From assembly GCA_038154685.1 (NCBI GenBank), contig JAYPYW010000098.1, forward strand, positions 1-8,956: a stretch of 8,956 bases of DNA, read 5' to 3'. Source of the stretch: GCA-002722245 sp038154685 (lineage in GTDB: Bacteria; Bacteroidota; Bacteroidia; Flavobacteriales_C; GCA-002722245). The position numbers were made by a program, and so were the translations under genes. The notes beneath the pieces are model-generated. The model was not told the origin of the DNA. It was given only the letters and a program-made list of their open reading frames with translations, and did no database searches. Positions within the stretch are counted from its first letter, which is position 1. The number at the start of each line of letters is the position of its first letter. This document shows, piece after piece, positions 1 through 6,351 of this stretch.

Positions 1-969
1 GACAGCATCAACACTGAACCCTTCGCAATCATAAGTTGTCTCTTCAGTTTCTTCTTCTTCTTCTTTCTTTTCTTCTTCATGGATTGTTCCATCCGTGTAG
101 TCTTTAAAACAAGATTCATCTACATAAATTTCTTCAACCATTTCTTTTCCCATTGGGCAAAATTCATCTTCGTAAAAACCTTTTATGATATATAAACCTG
201 GCTTTGTAGGGCGGAATTCAATAACTCCGGCAGCATCCATGCTATGGTACATTCCATCTCCGTTTATGGTGTAAAAAACGTTTTCTGGTCTGTTAGATTC
301 GATTACAAAATAATCACATTCCTGTTTCAATACGTGCATCTCAACATCATCACAAGTGTGCTTTTCTTCTTCTTTAAAACAATCTTCCTTTACTTCAATT
401 GTGTCATAAAAGAATAACCCTTCAGGATGATCTTCGTTCTCCAATATTCCTTTTACGGTATAAATTCCAGGTTTATCTGCAACGAATTTGAATTCGCTTC
501 CATACATGGATTTTGTATCATAACCTTCAATCATCCAGTATACATCATCATGCATGAATGATTCATATATAAAGGTTTTGCAATCCCAGTCGATTCTTTC
601 CACTTTGAATTCATCGGTTCCGATAATTTCTCCATCAATTACCTCTTCCGAATCAAAACAAATCTCTTCAACCAATATTGATTTGGCAATCAGGATTTCC
701 TCTGTTCCTGCTGCTGAGGTGATGGATGCTGTGATTTCGTATGAACCAGCAATCTCAGCAATAAACTCATACTTATTATCACTAACATCTTGTTTTATTC
801 CATTAAGTTTCCAAATAATTCCTGAAGCGTCCGATGCTTCAAATAGGTGGGTTTTACAATCCATTTCTGTGTAATCCACAGTTGGTTTTACCATTTCATC
901 TTTCTCACAAGCAGTTAATGTAAATAATGCTACCACTACTGCTAAACATGTTTTTGTTATCAACTTCAT
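1..969 (-). CDS. Repeat-containing surface lipoprotein, N-terminal part (runs off left edge)
   Basis: An open frame of 323 codons runs from ATG at 969-967 to the window edge with no stop. The N-terminus is a lipoprotein signal: a hydrophobic stretch (residues 9-20) ending in LTAC, with Cys21 as the lipidated residue. Cys21 is followed by EKDE, which resembles the Bacteroidota lipoprotein export signal (K followed by two acidic residues), so surface exposure is likely. The mature part holds three related units of about 90 residues, bracketed by Cys38/Cys104, Cys130/Cys197 and Cys218/Cys287; a fourth begins at Cys315. Each unit has a D/E-C start, a W/Y-x-I/L-x-G strand, a G-x-Y strand (PG-x-Y in units 2 and 3), and ends in V-x-E-x-C-F, suggesting Ig/PKD-like beta-sandwiches each closed by a disulfide. 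A Glu/Lys-rich linker (about 298-310) separates units 3 and 4. The family is not recognised and no enzymatic motif is visible; an adhesin or binding role is only a guess. The missing C-terminus would show whether more repeats follow. Confidence 0.85.
   Translation of the reverse strand, partial: MKLITKTCLAVVVALFTLTACEKDEMVKPTVDYTEMDCKTHLFEASDASGIIWKLNGIKQDVSDNKYEFIAEIAGSYEITASITSAAGTEEILIAKSILVEEICFDSEEVIDGEIIGTDEFKVERIDWDCKTFIYESFMHDDVYWMIEGYDTKSMYGSEFKFVADKPGIYTVKGILENEDHPEGLFFYDTIEVKEDCFKEEEKHTCDDVEMHVLKQECDYFVIESNRPENVFYTINGDGMYHSMDAAGVIEFRPTKPGLYIIKGFYEDEFCPMGKEMVEEIYVDESCFKDYTDGTIHEEEKKEEEEETEETTYDCEGFSVDAV
48..79. repeat. TTC-rich microsatellite inside the lipoprotein gene
   Basis: A polypyrimidine run built mostly of TTC triplets on the plus strand, which reads GAA/AAG on the coding strand. 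It encodes the Glu/Lys-rich linker between the third and fourth protein repeats. Triplet slippage here would change linker length without breaking the frame. It may simply reflect the acidic linker composition. Confidence 0.5.
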
Positions 970-1080
970 CTTTCAACATTTTAATTGTTTCCTGAAATGC
1001 CCCGTGCATTTCCTCCTCGTTAAAACTTTTGTTTAGAGTCTGTTTAGTTTGTTCAGACTAGGAGTACGGCTGTACTTATT
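970..1080 (-). promoter_or_regulatory. Hairpin-rich leader upstream of the lipoprotein gene
   Basis: Three short perfect inverted repeats lie in a row just upstream of the lipoprotein ATG: 7-bp arms at 994-1000/1006-1012 (GAAATGC and GCATTTC, 5-nt loop), 6-bp arms at 1037-1042/1054-1059 (AGTCTG and CAGACT), and 5-bp arms at 1063-1067/1072-1076 (AGTAC and GTACT, 4-nt loop). On the minus strand an AGGAGG (complement of 1012-1017) abuts the first hairpin, but it is about 45 bases from the lipoprotein start and cannot be its ribosome-binding site. The cluster could be a structured 5' leader of the minus-strand mRNA. No known riboswitch class was recognised and no clear promoter was found. Confidence 0.35.
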
Positions 1081-1234
1081 GTGACTATGAGATCTCGCTG
1101 TCTGTATTAAAGATGATATTTTTTTGAGAGGGTTGCCTCTGATTAGACTAAAAGGTCAATTTTTTTTTTTTTAACGTTTCCAATATTTAATAATAGCAGG
1201 GATTTAGAGTGCTATATAATTTTTTGATTTTTTA
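1081..1234. other. AT-rich intergenic spacer with a T13 tract
   Basis: No gene is supported here on either strand. The stretch holds a GAGATCTC palindrome (1089-1096), a small hairpin AGAGG-GTTG-CCTCT near 1129-1142, and a run of 13 T residues at 1160-1172. The T run is not preceded by a stable stem, so it is not called a terminator. A minus-strand promoter for the lipoprotein gene is expected in or near this stretch, but no convincing -33/-7 pair could be picked. Confidence 0.4.
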
Positions 1235-1374
1235 TGATGACTTGTTATAATTCTCCCTCAGATTCCTCAGATGTTTATTATAGATATGTTGAGTTTTGTT
1301 AGCCTTTGGCAAACAAAACTTAAAATCTGAGTATTCTGAGAAATCTGAGGGAAATAATTAAGTGTAATAATCAC
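1235..1374 (+). repeat. Dispersed palindromic intergenic element, copy A
   Basis: The element opens with TGATGACTTGTTA (1235-1247), identical to 4900-4912 in copy B. The left arm CCCTCAGATTCCTCAGA (1255-1271) pairs with the right arm 1335-1351 at 16 of 17 positions. On both arms the CTCAGA/TCTGAG unit recurs with a 9-nt period. An internal hairpin has 9-bp arms at 1292-1300 and 1312-1320, an A-A mismatch, then GCC/GGC closing a 3-nt loop. Outer sequence is also loosely complementary (TGAT near 1235 with ATCA near 1370). It lies directly 3' of the AraC-type gene (stop at 1383) and could act as that gene's 3' mRNA structure, although no U-tract follows the hairpin on the minus strand. Confidence 0.75.
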
Positions 1375-1382
1375 TGTGAAAC

Positions 1383-2546
1383 TTATTTCGTTTCCTGAGA
1401 ATCCATTTCAGTCTTAAACTGGCTTGGCGTCATGTCCTCTTGTTTTTTGAAAACTTTGGTGAAATGATTGGCGCTGCTATAACCTACGGAGTAAGCAATT
1501 TCTTTGATGCTTAAATCAGTACTTAATAACAGTTTCTTAGATTCTTCTATCCGAATGTTATTGAGGTATTGTTTGAAGGTTAAATGAAACTTATCCAAAA
1601 TACTTTTTGCCACCACCTTTTGGTTTTTAGCCACATGTCGTGAAACCTCGTTTAAACTTAATTTGGCGTTTATATATTCTTTACCAATATAATTGAGTAC
1701 TTCTTCTTGCCAATTATCTGGCTTTGGTTCATTAACTTCAACACTTCTGTATTGAATAACAACCTTGTATTTTTTGTTAAAGCCATAAATGAGAATCCCT
1801 GCAAAATAAATGAGCAATACAAGTCCGCAGGTTTGAAAATAGCTAGTGTTGTTTTTTTGTAAGGCAATAGAGAAGATGTTTATGTCGGATGGAATGGAGT
1901 TATCAGGAACCCGTTCATGTACAACACTAATTCCCGTAACCTTTTCCCAGTTTGGTTTATCATTAACTTTTTTTGAGACACCCCAACTTTTTTTCCACCA
2001 TAAGTAGGTTTTGAAATCCTCTAATTTCATGGTAACGGAAAGTTTTTTTTGGGAATCTTTAGAATCGATGGAGTAAAAGCTTTTTCTTCTAGATTTAGGA
2101 ATTAATGTATCAGATATACCTTCTTCAAAAGTGTTGAGTTGGAAAATAAAGGATTGAATATTGGAAGTAGAATATTCAACGGAAATTTGATTGAAATAGG
2201 TGAAATCTTGTCTGGATTTATCTGCTATATCAAAATGAAATCCAGCAAAAGCACCTAATCTTGCACCAGCTTTATATTTAAATTTTAACGCTTCATCTTC
2301 TTTAATAAGACAAATGACTTTACATGGATTGGTTTTGTTGTTATCATGATAAGTGTTTATTTCTTCAATCGAATTTGGAAAAAATTTAAAATCGTCCACT
2401 TTTAAAAACAGAAAATAGTTAAGCAGGCAGAAGATTAAAAATGCAATTGGGTATACAATATAGGTTTTAAAAGAATTTGACAAATCTAAAATGTTAGGCC
2501 GGTCTAAATTATGGAATTCAGACAATTTCAGTTCTGAAATATACAA
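1383..2546 (-). CDS. Membrane-anchored AraC-family regulator with extracytoplasmic sensor domain
   Basis: This 387-residue protein probably senses a ligand outside the cytoplasm and controls transcription inside. In order: a short N-terminal tail; TM1 at about 27-48; an extracytoplasmic region at about 49-236; TM2 at about 237-256; a linker; and a C-terminal AraC-type double helix-turn-helix at about 283-380. The second helix-turn-helix is clear (LSIKEIAYSVGYSS, then HFTKVFK, then TPSQFK). The outer region has the pattern of CBM11/CIA30-like jelly rolls: GAFAGFHFDI near 98-107, a strand ending in ISVEYST (121-127), LEDFKTYLWW (175-184) and a final INIFSIAL strand. It is divergent from a glycoside hydrolase gene 165 bp away, which is the likely target. 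The start is uncertain: the first in-frame ATG is far inside (residue 173), an in-frame TAG lies at 2610-2612, and TTG at 2546 (or TTG at codon 8) is the best available. The sensor fold is inferred by eye. Confidence 0.85.
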   Translation of the reverse strand: MYISELKLSEFHNLDRPNILDLSNSFKTYIVYPIAFLIFCLLNYFLFLKVDDFKFFPNSIEEINTYHDNNKTNPCKVICLIKEDEALKFKYKAGARLGAFAGFHFDIADKSRQDFTYFNQISVEYSTSNIQSFIFQLNTFEEGISDTLIPKSRRKSFYSIDSKDSQKKLSVTMKLEDFKTYLWWKKSWGVSKKVNDKPNWEKVTGISVVHERVPDNSIPSDINIFSIALQKNNTSYFQTCGLVLLIYFAGILIYGFNKKYKVVIQYRSVEVNEPKPDNWQEEVLNYIGKEYINAKLSLNEVSRHVAKNQKVVAKSILDKFHLTFKQYLNNIRIEESKKLLLSTDLSIKEIAYSVGYSSANHFTKVFKKQEDMTPSQFKTEMDSQETK

Positions 2547-2557
2547 ATCGATTTGTA
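2542..2557. promoter_or_regulatory. Perfect 16-bp palindrome at the regulator's start
   Basis: TACAAATCGATTTGTA is identical to its own reverse complement over all 16 bases. It overlaps the proposed TTG start of the AraC-type gene and lies at the regulator end of the divergent region, a position suited to an autoregulatory operator. A degenerate match to the half sites (TACAA, 8-nt gap, TTGT) lies at 2674-2690, about 22 bases before the hydrolase ATG. AraC proteins usually bind direct repeats, so the binding protein is unknown. Confidence 0.45.
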
Positions 2558-2711
2558 AAAAGAAAGATGACAGCTGAATGAAACAAGAAAATCGAAAATA
2601 TGTAAACAGCTATAAATAAGTAAGTTTACCGTTTTGAAGTATGAAATGACTGTTTTAACTAGTGGTTAATTCATACAAAAACTAACTTGTCTCAAACACA
2701 AAACCTTAATT
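2547..2711. promoter_or_regulatory. Divergent control region between regulator and hydrolase
   Basis: This 165-bp AT-rich region must hold promoters for both divergent genes. Visible symmetric elements are GTAAAC/GTTTAC arms at 2602-2607/2624-2629, TTAAC-TAGTG-GTTAA at 2655-2669, and the degenerate TACAA/TTGT pair at 2674-2690. TAACTTG at 2684-2689 resembles a shortened Bacteroidota -7 element (TAnnTTTG), but no well-placed -33 partner was found. No Shine-Dalgarno sequence precedes the hydrolase ATG, as is normal in this phylum. Individual boxes are uncertain; only the divergent arrangement is firm. Confidence 0.5.
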
Positions 2712-4820
2712 ATGAAAAAACTAATACTAATACTTTTACTTAGCCCCTTCGTTTTGCTAGCGGGTTCGATAGAGGATATTTCATTTACTGATCCAGGTTG
2801 GGTTTTTAGTGCTGGTGTTTCTTATGATGATGTTACTGGAATTTTAACTATCGAAGGGGACCCAAGTGCTTATCGAACAGCTAGGCTTGTAGTTGATGTT
2901 CCAGCAGGAACTGAAAATATTTACTTATCGGCTGAGGTGTATTTTAGCGATATTGTTAATGGAGTAGCTACTTGGCATACTCCAAAGTTTAAAATTTTGG
3001 ATGAAACAGGCACAACTATTTTACATGCTTGTAATTTTAATGATCCAACTCAATATTCTTGGTATTCAACCTATTGTGTGATTGAGGGATTTGATAATGC
3101 CACCGCAACAAAAGTTATGTTAGAGTATGGGGTTCAGAATGCCTCTGGAACCTTTCAAGTAAAGTTTCCTCAGTTTACTGATACTGAGCCATTAGTTACA
3201 CCGTACTCATTCCCTTATGATATTCCTTCGGATAAGTCTATTAGCTTGGATCTAACTTCAGGTGAAAAAGTGAATTTTAACAATGACTTATTATCTACAA
3301 ACTGTCATTTTAGTTGGACTGGAGATATTTCTTGGGCTAATGATGAGGTTACAAGTGTTATTAACAAAGACTTTCCTCAAACAAATTATAGATTTCCAGG
3401 TGGGACAGTAGGTAATTTTTATGATTATGATACAGATCGGTATTTCGATGATGAATGGACAAAGGCGAATGCGAATAGAAAAGATTTAGTTGAAGCGAGA
3501 TTTGAATTTGGTTATCTAGGTTTTAAAGATCAAGTAATTTCCTCAGGAGGATCGGCAACTTTAATGTTTAACGTTATTAAAGATTCTCCAAGTAGGGGAG
3601 CTGATAGGTTACAAAGTAGGCTAGATGATGGTTTGAATGTAAAATGGATAGAGTTAGGAAATGAAAATTATTTCAGAGGTCAAGCCTTTGGGAATATTTC
3701 GGATGGTGATAGTACTCCTTCTGTAGATAGGTATATAACCCACACAAAAAGCTTAGCGGCTGAACTTAAGGCCGTAGATCCATCTGTAAAAGTTTCCGCT
3801 GTAATAGATCATTTTGCTTACGCTTATGAACCTGGAGGTTGGACCGATAGAATATCTGAAGAGTCTTATTATGATGCAGTTACAATTCATAATTATATAA
3901 CTCCAAATAATAAAAACCTAATTTATACATCAGGTCAAAAGTTATTACAGTCCTATAAGGAAACGAGATCGAACATTAATAAATTTAAAAGTCATTTTGG
4001 GACCTTTCCACTTATTGTTACCGAATGGGGGCTTATTACTACCCCCGAGTCTTTTTTATCTGTAATCGCTTCGGCCGATATTTTTATGGGTTTATTGGAA
4101 GCCAATATTCAAGATGAGGTATTAAAACAAAGTGGTGTACATATGTTTTACCACAGTAATACTAACCAACATCAAACACTTATTTATTATGATGGGGCTC
4201 AAGTAAAGTATACTGCCACAGGTGTTTTTTACGCGAAGCTTTTCAATTTATTTAAAAACAGAGAAGTTTATAAGTCCTTGAGTGTTAGCTCCGAGTTAGA
4301 ATCTGGCTTACCTGGGATAATATCTAAGGCAATTGATTTTGGAGATACGATAAAGGTATTCTCTGTTAATAAATTACCGGAAGTAGGAGAGTTAAAAGTA
4401 TCATTAGATGGAGAGGATTTAACCGGAGGTTACAGAATGGAAACTTTCTCGATGGATGTTGAGGCTGGTTGGCCTGATGCTTACAATACGGCAAGTGAAC
4501 CTTGGGTAGAATCAATTGGAACAGGAACAATTAGTTTACCTGCTTATTCTTTAACAGTTACAAGTATTGCAAAGACCGAACTTTCTGTAGGAACAGAGGA
4601 TAGTTTTAAACAAGTTGTTTCGGTTTATCCCAATCCAAGTAATGGTTTCGTTAATTTCAAAGGTGTTTCCGAAGGAGAGCTTCTTGAGCTTTTTGATATG
4701 AATGGAAGAGTTGTTTTAAGTGATGTTTTCAGAAATAAAGCCATTAATGTTAAAGGTTTAGCTTCTGGAGTATATTATGTTAAAGTAGCCGATCAAAATA
4801 TTAAGTTGATTTTGAAGTAA
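2712..4820 (+). CDS. Secreted clan GH-A glycoside hydrolase with T9SS sorting domain
   Basis: This 702-residue exported protein probably cleaves a polysaccharide or glycoside outside the cell. It starts at ATG 2712 with a classic signal peptide (residues 1-18, KK plus a leucine-rich core). Residues about 20-158 look like a beta-sandwich carbohydrate-binding-type domain. The catalytic (beta/alpha)8 barrel spans about 170-515. It has YRFPGGTVGNFYDYD at 226-240, WIELGNENY at 312-320 with Glu318 as likely acid/base, DAVTIHNY at 388-395, and VTEWG at 436-440 with Glu438 as likely nucleophile. This arrangement is typical of retaining clan GH-A enzymes and closest in feel to GH51 arabinofuranosidases or GH79-like enzymes. 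A beta-rich domain follows (about 520-620). The last 70 residues are a T9SS type-A sorting domain: VYPNPSNG at 638-645, FDMNGRVV at 661-668, GLASGVYYVKV at 682-692. A terminator ends the unit, and the divergent AraC-type gene is the likely regulator. Substrate cannot be fixed from sequence. Confidence 0.85.
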   Translation: MKKLILILLLSPFVLLAGSIEDISFTDPGWVFSAGVSYDDVTGILTIEGDPSAYRTARLVVDVPAGTENIYLSAEVYFSDIVNGVATWHTPKFKILDETGTTILHACNFNDPTQYSWYSTYCVIEGFDNATATKVMLEYGVQNASGTFQVKFPQFTDTEPLVTPYSFPYDIPSDKSISLDLTSGEKVNFNNDLLSTNCHFSWTGDISWANDEVTSVINKDFPQTNYRFPGGTVGNFYDYDTDRYFDDEWTKANANRKDLVEARFEFGYLGFKDQVISSGGSATLMFNVIKDSPSRGADRLQSRLDDGLNVKWIELGNENYFRGQAFGNISDGDSTPSVDRYITHTKSLAAELKAVDPSVKVSAVIDHFAYAYEPGGWTDRISEESYYDAVTIHNYITPNNKNLIYTSGQKLLQSYKETRSNINKFKSHFGTFPLIVTEWGLITTPESFLSVIASADIFMGLLEANIQDEVLKQSGVHMFYHSNTNQHQTLIYYDGAQVKYTATGVFYAKLFNLFKNREVYKSLSVSSELESGLPGIISKAIDFGDTIKVFSVNKLPEVGELKVSLDGEDLTGGYRMETFSMDVEAGWPDAYNTASEPWVESIGTGTISLPAYSLTVTSIAKTELSVGTEDSFKQVVSVYPNPSNGFVNFKGVSEGELLELFDMNGRVVLSDVFRNKAINVKGLASGVYYVKVADQNIKLILK

Positions 4821-4862
4821 TATTGCTTCATTGAAGAATCATGGTTTATTTGCTAATAGAAG

Positions 4863-4896
4863 AGCGTGAGAGATTTATTTCTTTCGCGCTTTTTTT
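4863..4896 (+). terminator. Rho-independent terminator of the hydrolase gene
   Basis: AGCGTGAGAGA (4863-4873) pairs with TCTTTCGCGCT (4880-4890) at 9 of 11 positions, with the others being G-T pairs, around a 6-nt loop. It is followed directly by a run of T residues to 4896. It sits 42 bases after the hydrolase stop codon. The T tract runs straight into palindromic element B. Confidence 0.85.
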
Positions 4897-4899
4897 ATT

Positions 4900-5027
4900 T
4901 GATGACTTGTTAGGTTTTCGCTCTCAGAGTCCTCGGAGTTCTCAGAGCTATTCTGTCTTCAACAGAATTTTTTATTAAATATCTGAGTGCTCTGAGAATT
5001 CTGAGAGTGATTAAAAATTAAATCATC
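4900..5027 (+). repeat. Dispersed palindromic intergenic element, copy B
   Basis: It opens with TGATGACTTGTTA (4900-4912), shared exactly with copy A. The left arm at 4921-4945 pairs with the right arm at 4983-5007 at 20 of 25 positions. On the left arm a unit of type nn-CTCAGAG repeats three times with 9-nt period (second unit CTCGGAG); the right arm repeats CTGAG with the same period. An internal hairpin ATTCTGT-cttca-ACAGAAT lies at 4950-4968 and has a different sequence from the internal hairpin of copy A. Ends show weak inverted similarity (GATGA at 4901, TCATC at 5023). It lies between the hydrolase terminator and the queA promoter region, and encodes nothing. Confidence 0.75.
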
Positions 5028-5045
5028 GCCTATATTTATAGATCT

Positions 5046-5080
5046 GTTTAGGCTCTTTTCGTGAAAAGTCATTTCTTTGC
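5046..5080 (+). promoter_or_regulatory. Candidate Bacteroidota promoter of queA
   Basis: TTTCTTTG at 5072-5079 matches the Bacteroidota -7 consensus TAnnTTTG except for T in place of A at the second position, and ends 15 bases before the ATG at 5095. GTTTA at 5046-5050, about 21 bases upstream, is a weak -33 candidate. The presence of this box also argues against TTG 5077 as the start codon, because that codon would lie inside it. Confidence 0.4.
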
Positions 5081-5094
5081 AAAAAACAGATTGC

Positions 5095-6279
5095 ATGATT
5101 AAGATTTCTGATTTCGATTATAATTTACCTGAAGAAAGAATCGCTCAGTTTCCTTTGGAAAAAAGGGATGAATCAAAGCTGTTGATTTATAAGGACGGAG
5201 TAATTAATCAAAAGGTTTTCAAAGAGATCGAATCGGAATTGGAAGAGGGATCCCTGCTAGTTTATAATAATACGAAGGTAATACCTGCGAGGTTGTTTTT
5301 TACGAAAGAAACGGGTGCTGTAATTGAAGTGTTTTTATTGGATCCCGTAGCTCCAACAAAGGAGGTAGTAAAGGCTATGGAAACGCAAGGATCAGTCACT
5401 TGGAAATGTATGATTGGTAATTTAAAGCGCTGGAAGGATGGTCAGGTTTTAAATATTCAAGCAGAGGGTGTTTCAATTAATGCAGAGTTAGTTGATAGAG
5501 AAAATCGCCATGTTAAATTAACCTGGGATCGAAGTGAAAAAACTGCAGTTGAGATTATACAGCTAATTGGAAAAATTCCTATTCCACCTTACATGAATAG
5601 AGAATCAACGGAAAAAGACAGTGAAACCTACCAAACAGTGTATGCAAAAAACGATGGGGCTGTAGCTGCCCCGACCGCTGGATTACATTTCACAGAGGAG
5701 GTTTTTAAATCGTTAGATAAAAAAGCAATTACTAGGAATTATGTTACGCTGCATGTTGGTGCTGGAACATTCCAGCCTGTAAAGGAAGAAGGAGATGTAA
5801 CCAACCATAATATGCACGCAGAGCAATTTGTTGTGAAAAAAGAGGTGATTAAAAACCTTTTAGCAGCTGAGGGGAAAATAATAGTAGTTGGTACAACCTC
5901 TATGCGAACATTGGAGAGTTCGTTTTGGCTAGGTAATCAAATTTTAAATAACCAATTTACAGGGTTAGTCCAGAAGTTGGAGCCATACAACCAAGAAAAA
6001 ATTGGAACATTTAAGGAGTCGTTTTCTTCACTTTTAAGGTATTTAGAAGAAAATGATTTAGAAGAGCTTCAAGCAAGTACAGAAATTATGATTTTCCCAG
6101 GTTATGAATTCAGAGTTTGTAATCAGCTAATAACTAACTTTCATCAACCAGAGAGTACTTTAATGCTTTTGGTTGCAGCTTTTATAGGTGAAGATTGGAA
6201 GAAGGTATATAACTATGCTTTAGAAAATGATTTCCGATTTTTAAGTTATGGGGATAGCTCAATTCTAAAGAAAAAATAA
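5095..6279 (+). CDS. queA: S-adenosylmethionine:tRNA ribosyltransferase-isomerase (QueA), long form
   Basis: QueA transfers and isomerises the ribosyl moiety of S-adenosylmethionine onto 7-aminomethyl-7-deazaguanine in tRNA, giving epoxyqueuosine, the penultimate step of queuosine synthesis in the cytoplasm. The start ATG at 5095 is chosen over an upstream TTG (5077) because family members begin with a sequence like MIKISDF. Diagnostic blocks, numbered from this ATG, are NNTKVIPARL (58-67), GKIPIPPYMNR (159-169), YQTVYAKNDGAVAAPTAGLH (179-198), YVTLHVGAGTF (216-226), VGTTSMRTLES (265-275), FPGYEFRV (334-341), LITNFHQPESTL (345-356) and RFLSYGDSSIL (381-391). At 394 residues it is longer than the usual 340-350. 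Much of the extra length lies between VGTTSMRTLES and FPGYEFRV (about 276-327), with some more in the second domain. It stands alone between element B and the receptor gene, with no other queuosine gene nearby. Confidence 0.93.
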   Translation: MIKISDFDYNLPEERIAQFPLEKRDESKLLIYKDGVINQKVFKEIESELEEGSLLVYNNTKVIPARLFFTKETGAVIEVFLLDPVAPTKEVVKAMETQGSVTWKCMIGNLKRWKDGQVLNIQAEGVSINAELVDRENRHVKLTWDRSEKTAVEIIQLIGKIPIPPYMNRESTEKDSETYQTVYAKNDGAVAAPTAGLHFTEEVFKSLDKKAITRNYVTLHVGAGTFQPVKEEGDVTNHNMHAEQFVVKKEVIKNLLAAEGKIIVVGTTSMRTLESSFWLGNQILNNQFTGLVQKLEPYNQEKIGTFKESFSSLLRYLEENDLEELQASTEIMIFPGYEFRVCNQLITNFHQPESTLMLLVAAFIGEDWKKVYNYALENDFRFLSYGDSSILKKK

Positions 6280-6319
6280 TAATTAGCAACTAATCCTTAT
6301 TAAATTCGTCTCGGAATGT

Positions 6320-6346
6320 ACGAAGTATAAAAAAGCTTCGTTTATT
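6320..6346 (+). terminator. Weak hairpin between queA and the receptor gene
   Basis: ACGAAG (6320-6325) and CTTCGT (6336-6341) can form a 6-bp stem around a 10-nt A-rich loop, followed by TTATT. This is the only structure in the 72-bp gap. The stem is short and the T tract poor, so it may be a weak terminator or nothing; readthrough from queA into the receptor gene is possible. Confidence 0.35.
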
Positions 6347-6351
6347 AGCCT

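Noticed and set aside
554..874. Plus-strand open frame of 106 codons
   Set aside because: It lies wholly antisense to the lipoprotein gene, has a Ser/Ile-rich composition typical of a reverse-strand shadow, and shows no domain.
905..1009. Minus-strand 34-codon ORF starting right after AGGAGG (MHGAFQETIK...)
   Set aside because: The AGGAGG is only two bases from its ATG, Shine-Dalgarno sequences are not normally used in this phylum, and the ORF overlaps the lipoprotein start in another frame. No conserved feature supports it.
1129..1142. AGAGG-GTTG-CCTCT hairpin as a terminator
   Set aside because: On the plus strand the T run precedes the stem rather than following it, and on the minus strand the stem is followed by A residues, so neither orientation gives a terminator.
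1670..1867. Minus-strand 65-codon open frame
   Set aside because: Out-of-frame shadow inside the AraC-type regulator gene.
4921..5007. Possible CRISPR-like array from the short periodic CTCAGAG units
   Set aside because: The units are only 9 nt apart with no spacers and are inverted between arms, so this is a palindromic element rather than a CRISPR array.
5077..5094. TTG at 5077 as the queA start
   Set aside because: It lies inside the likely -7 promoter box and adds six residues (MQKTDC) not seen in family members; ATG 5095 gives the expected N-terminus.
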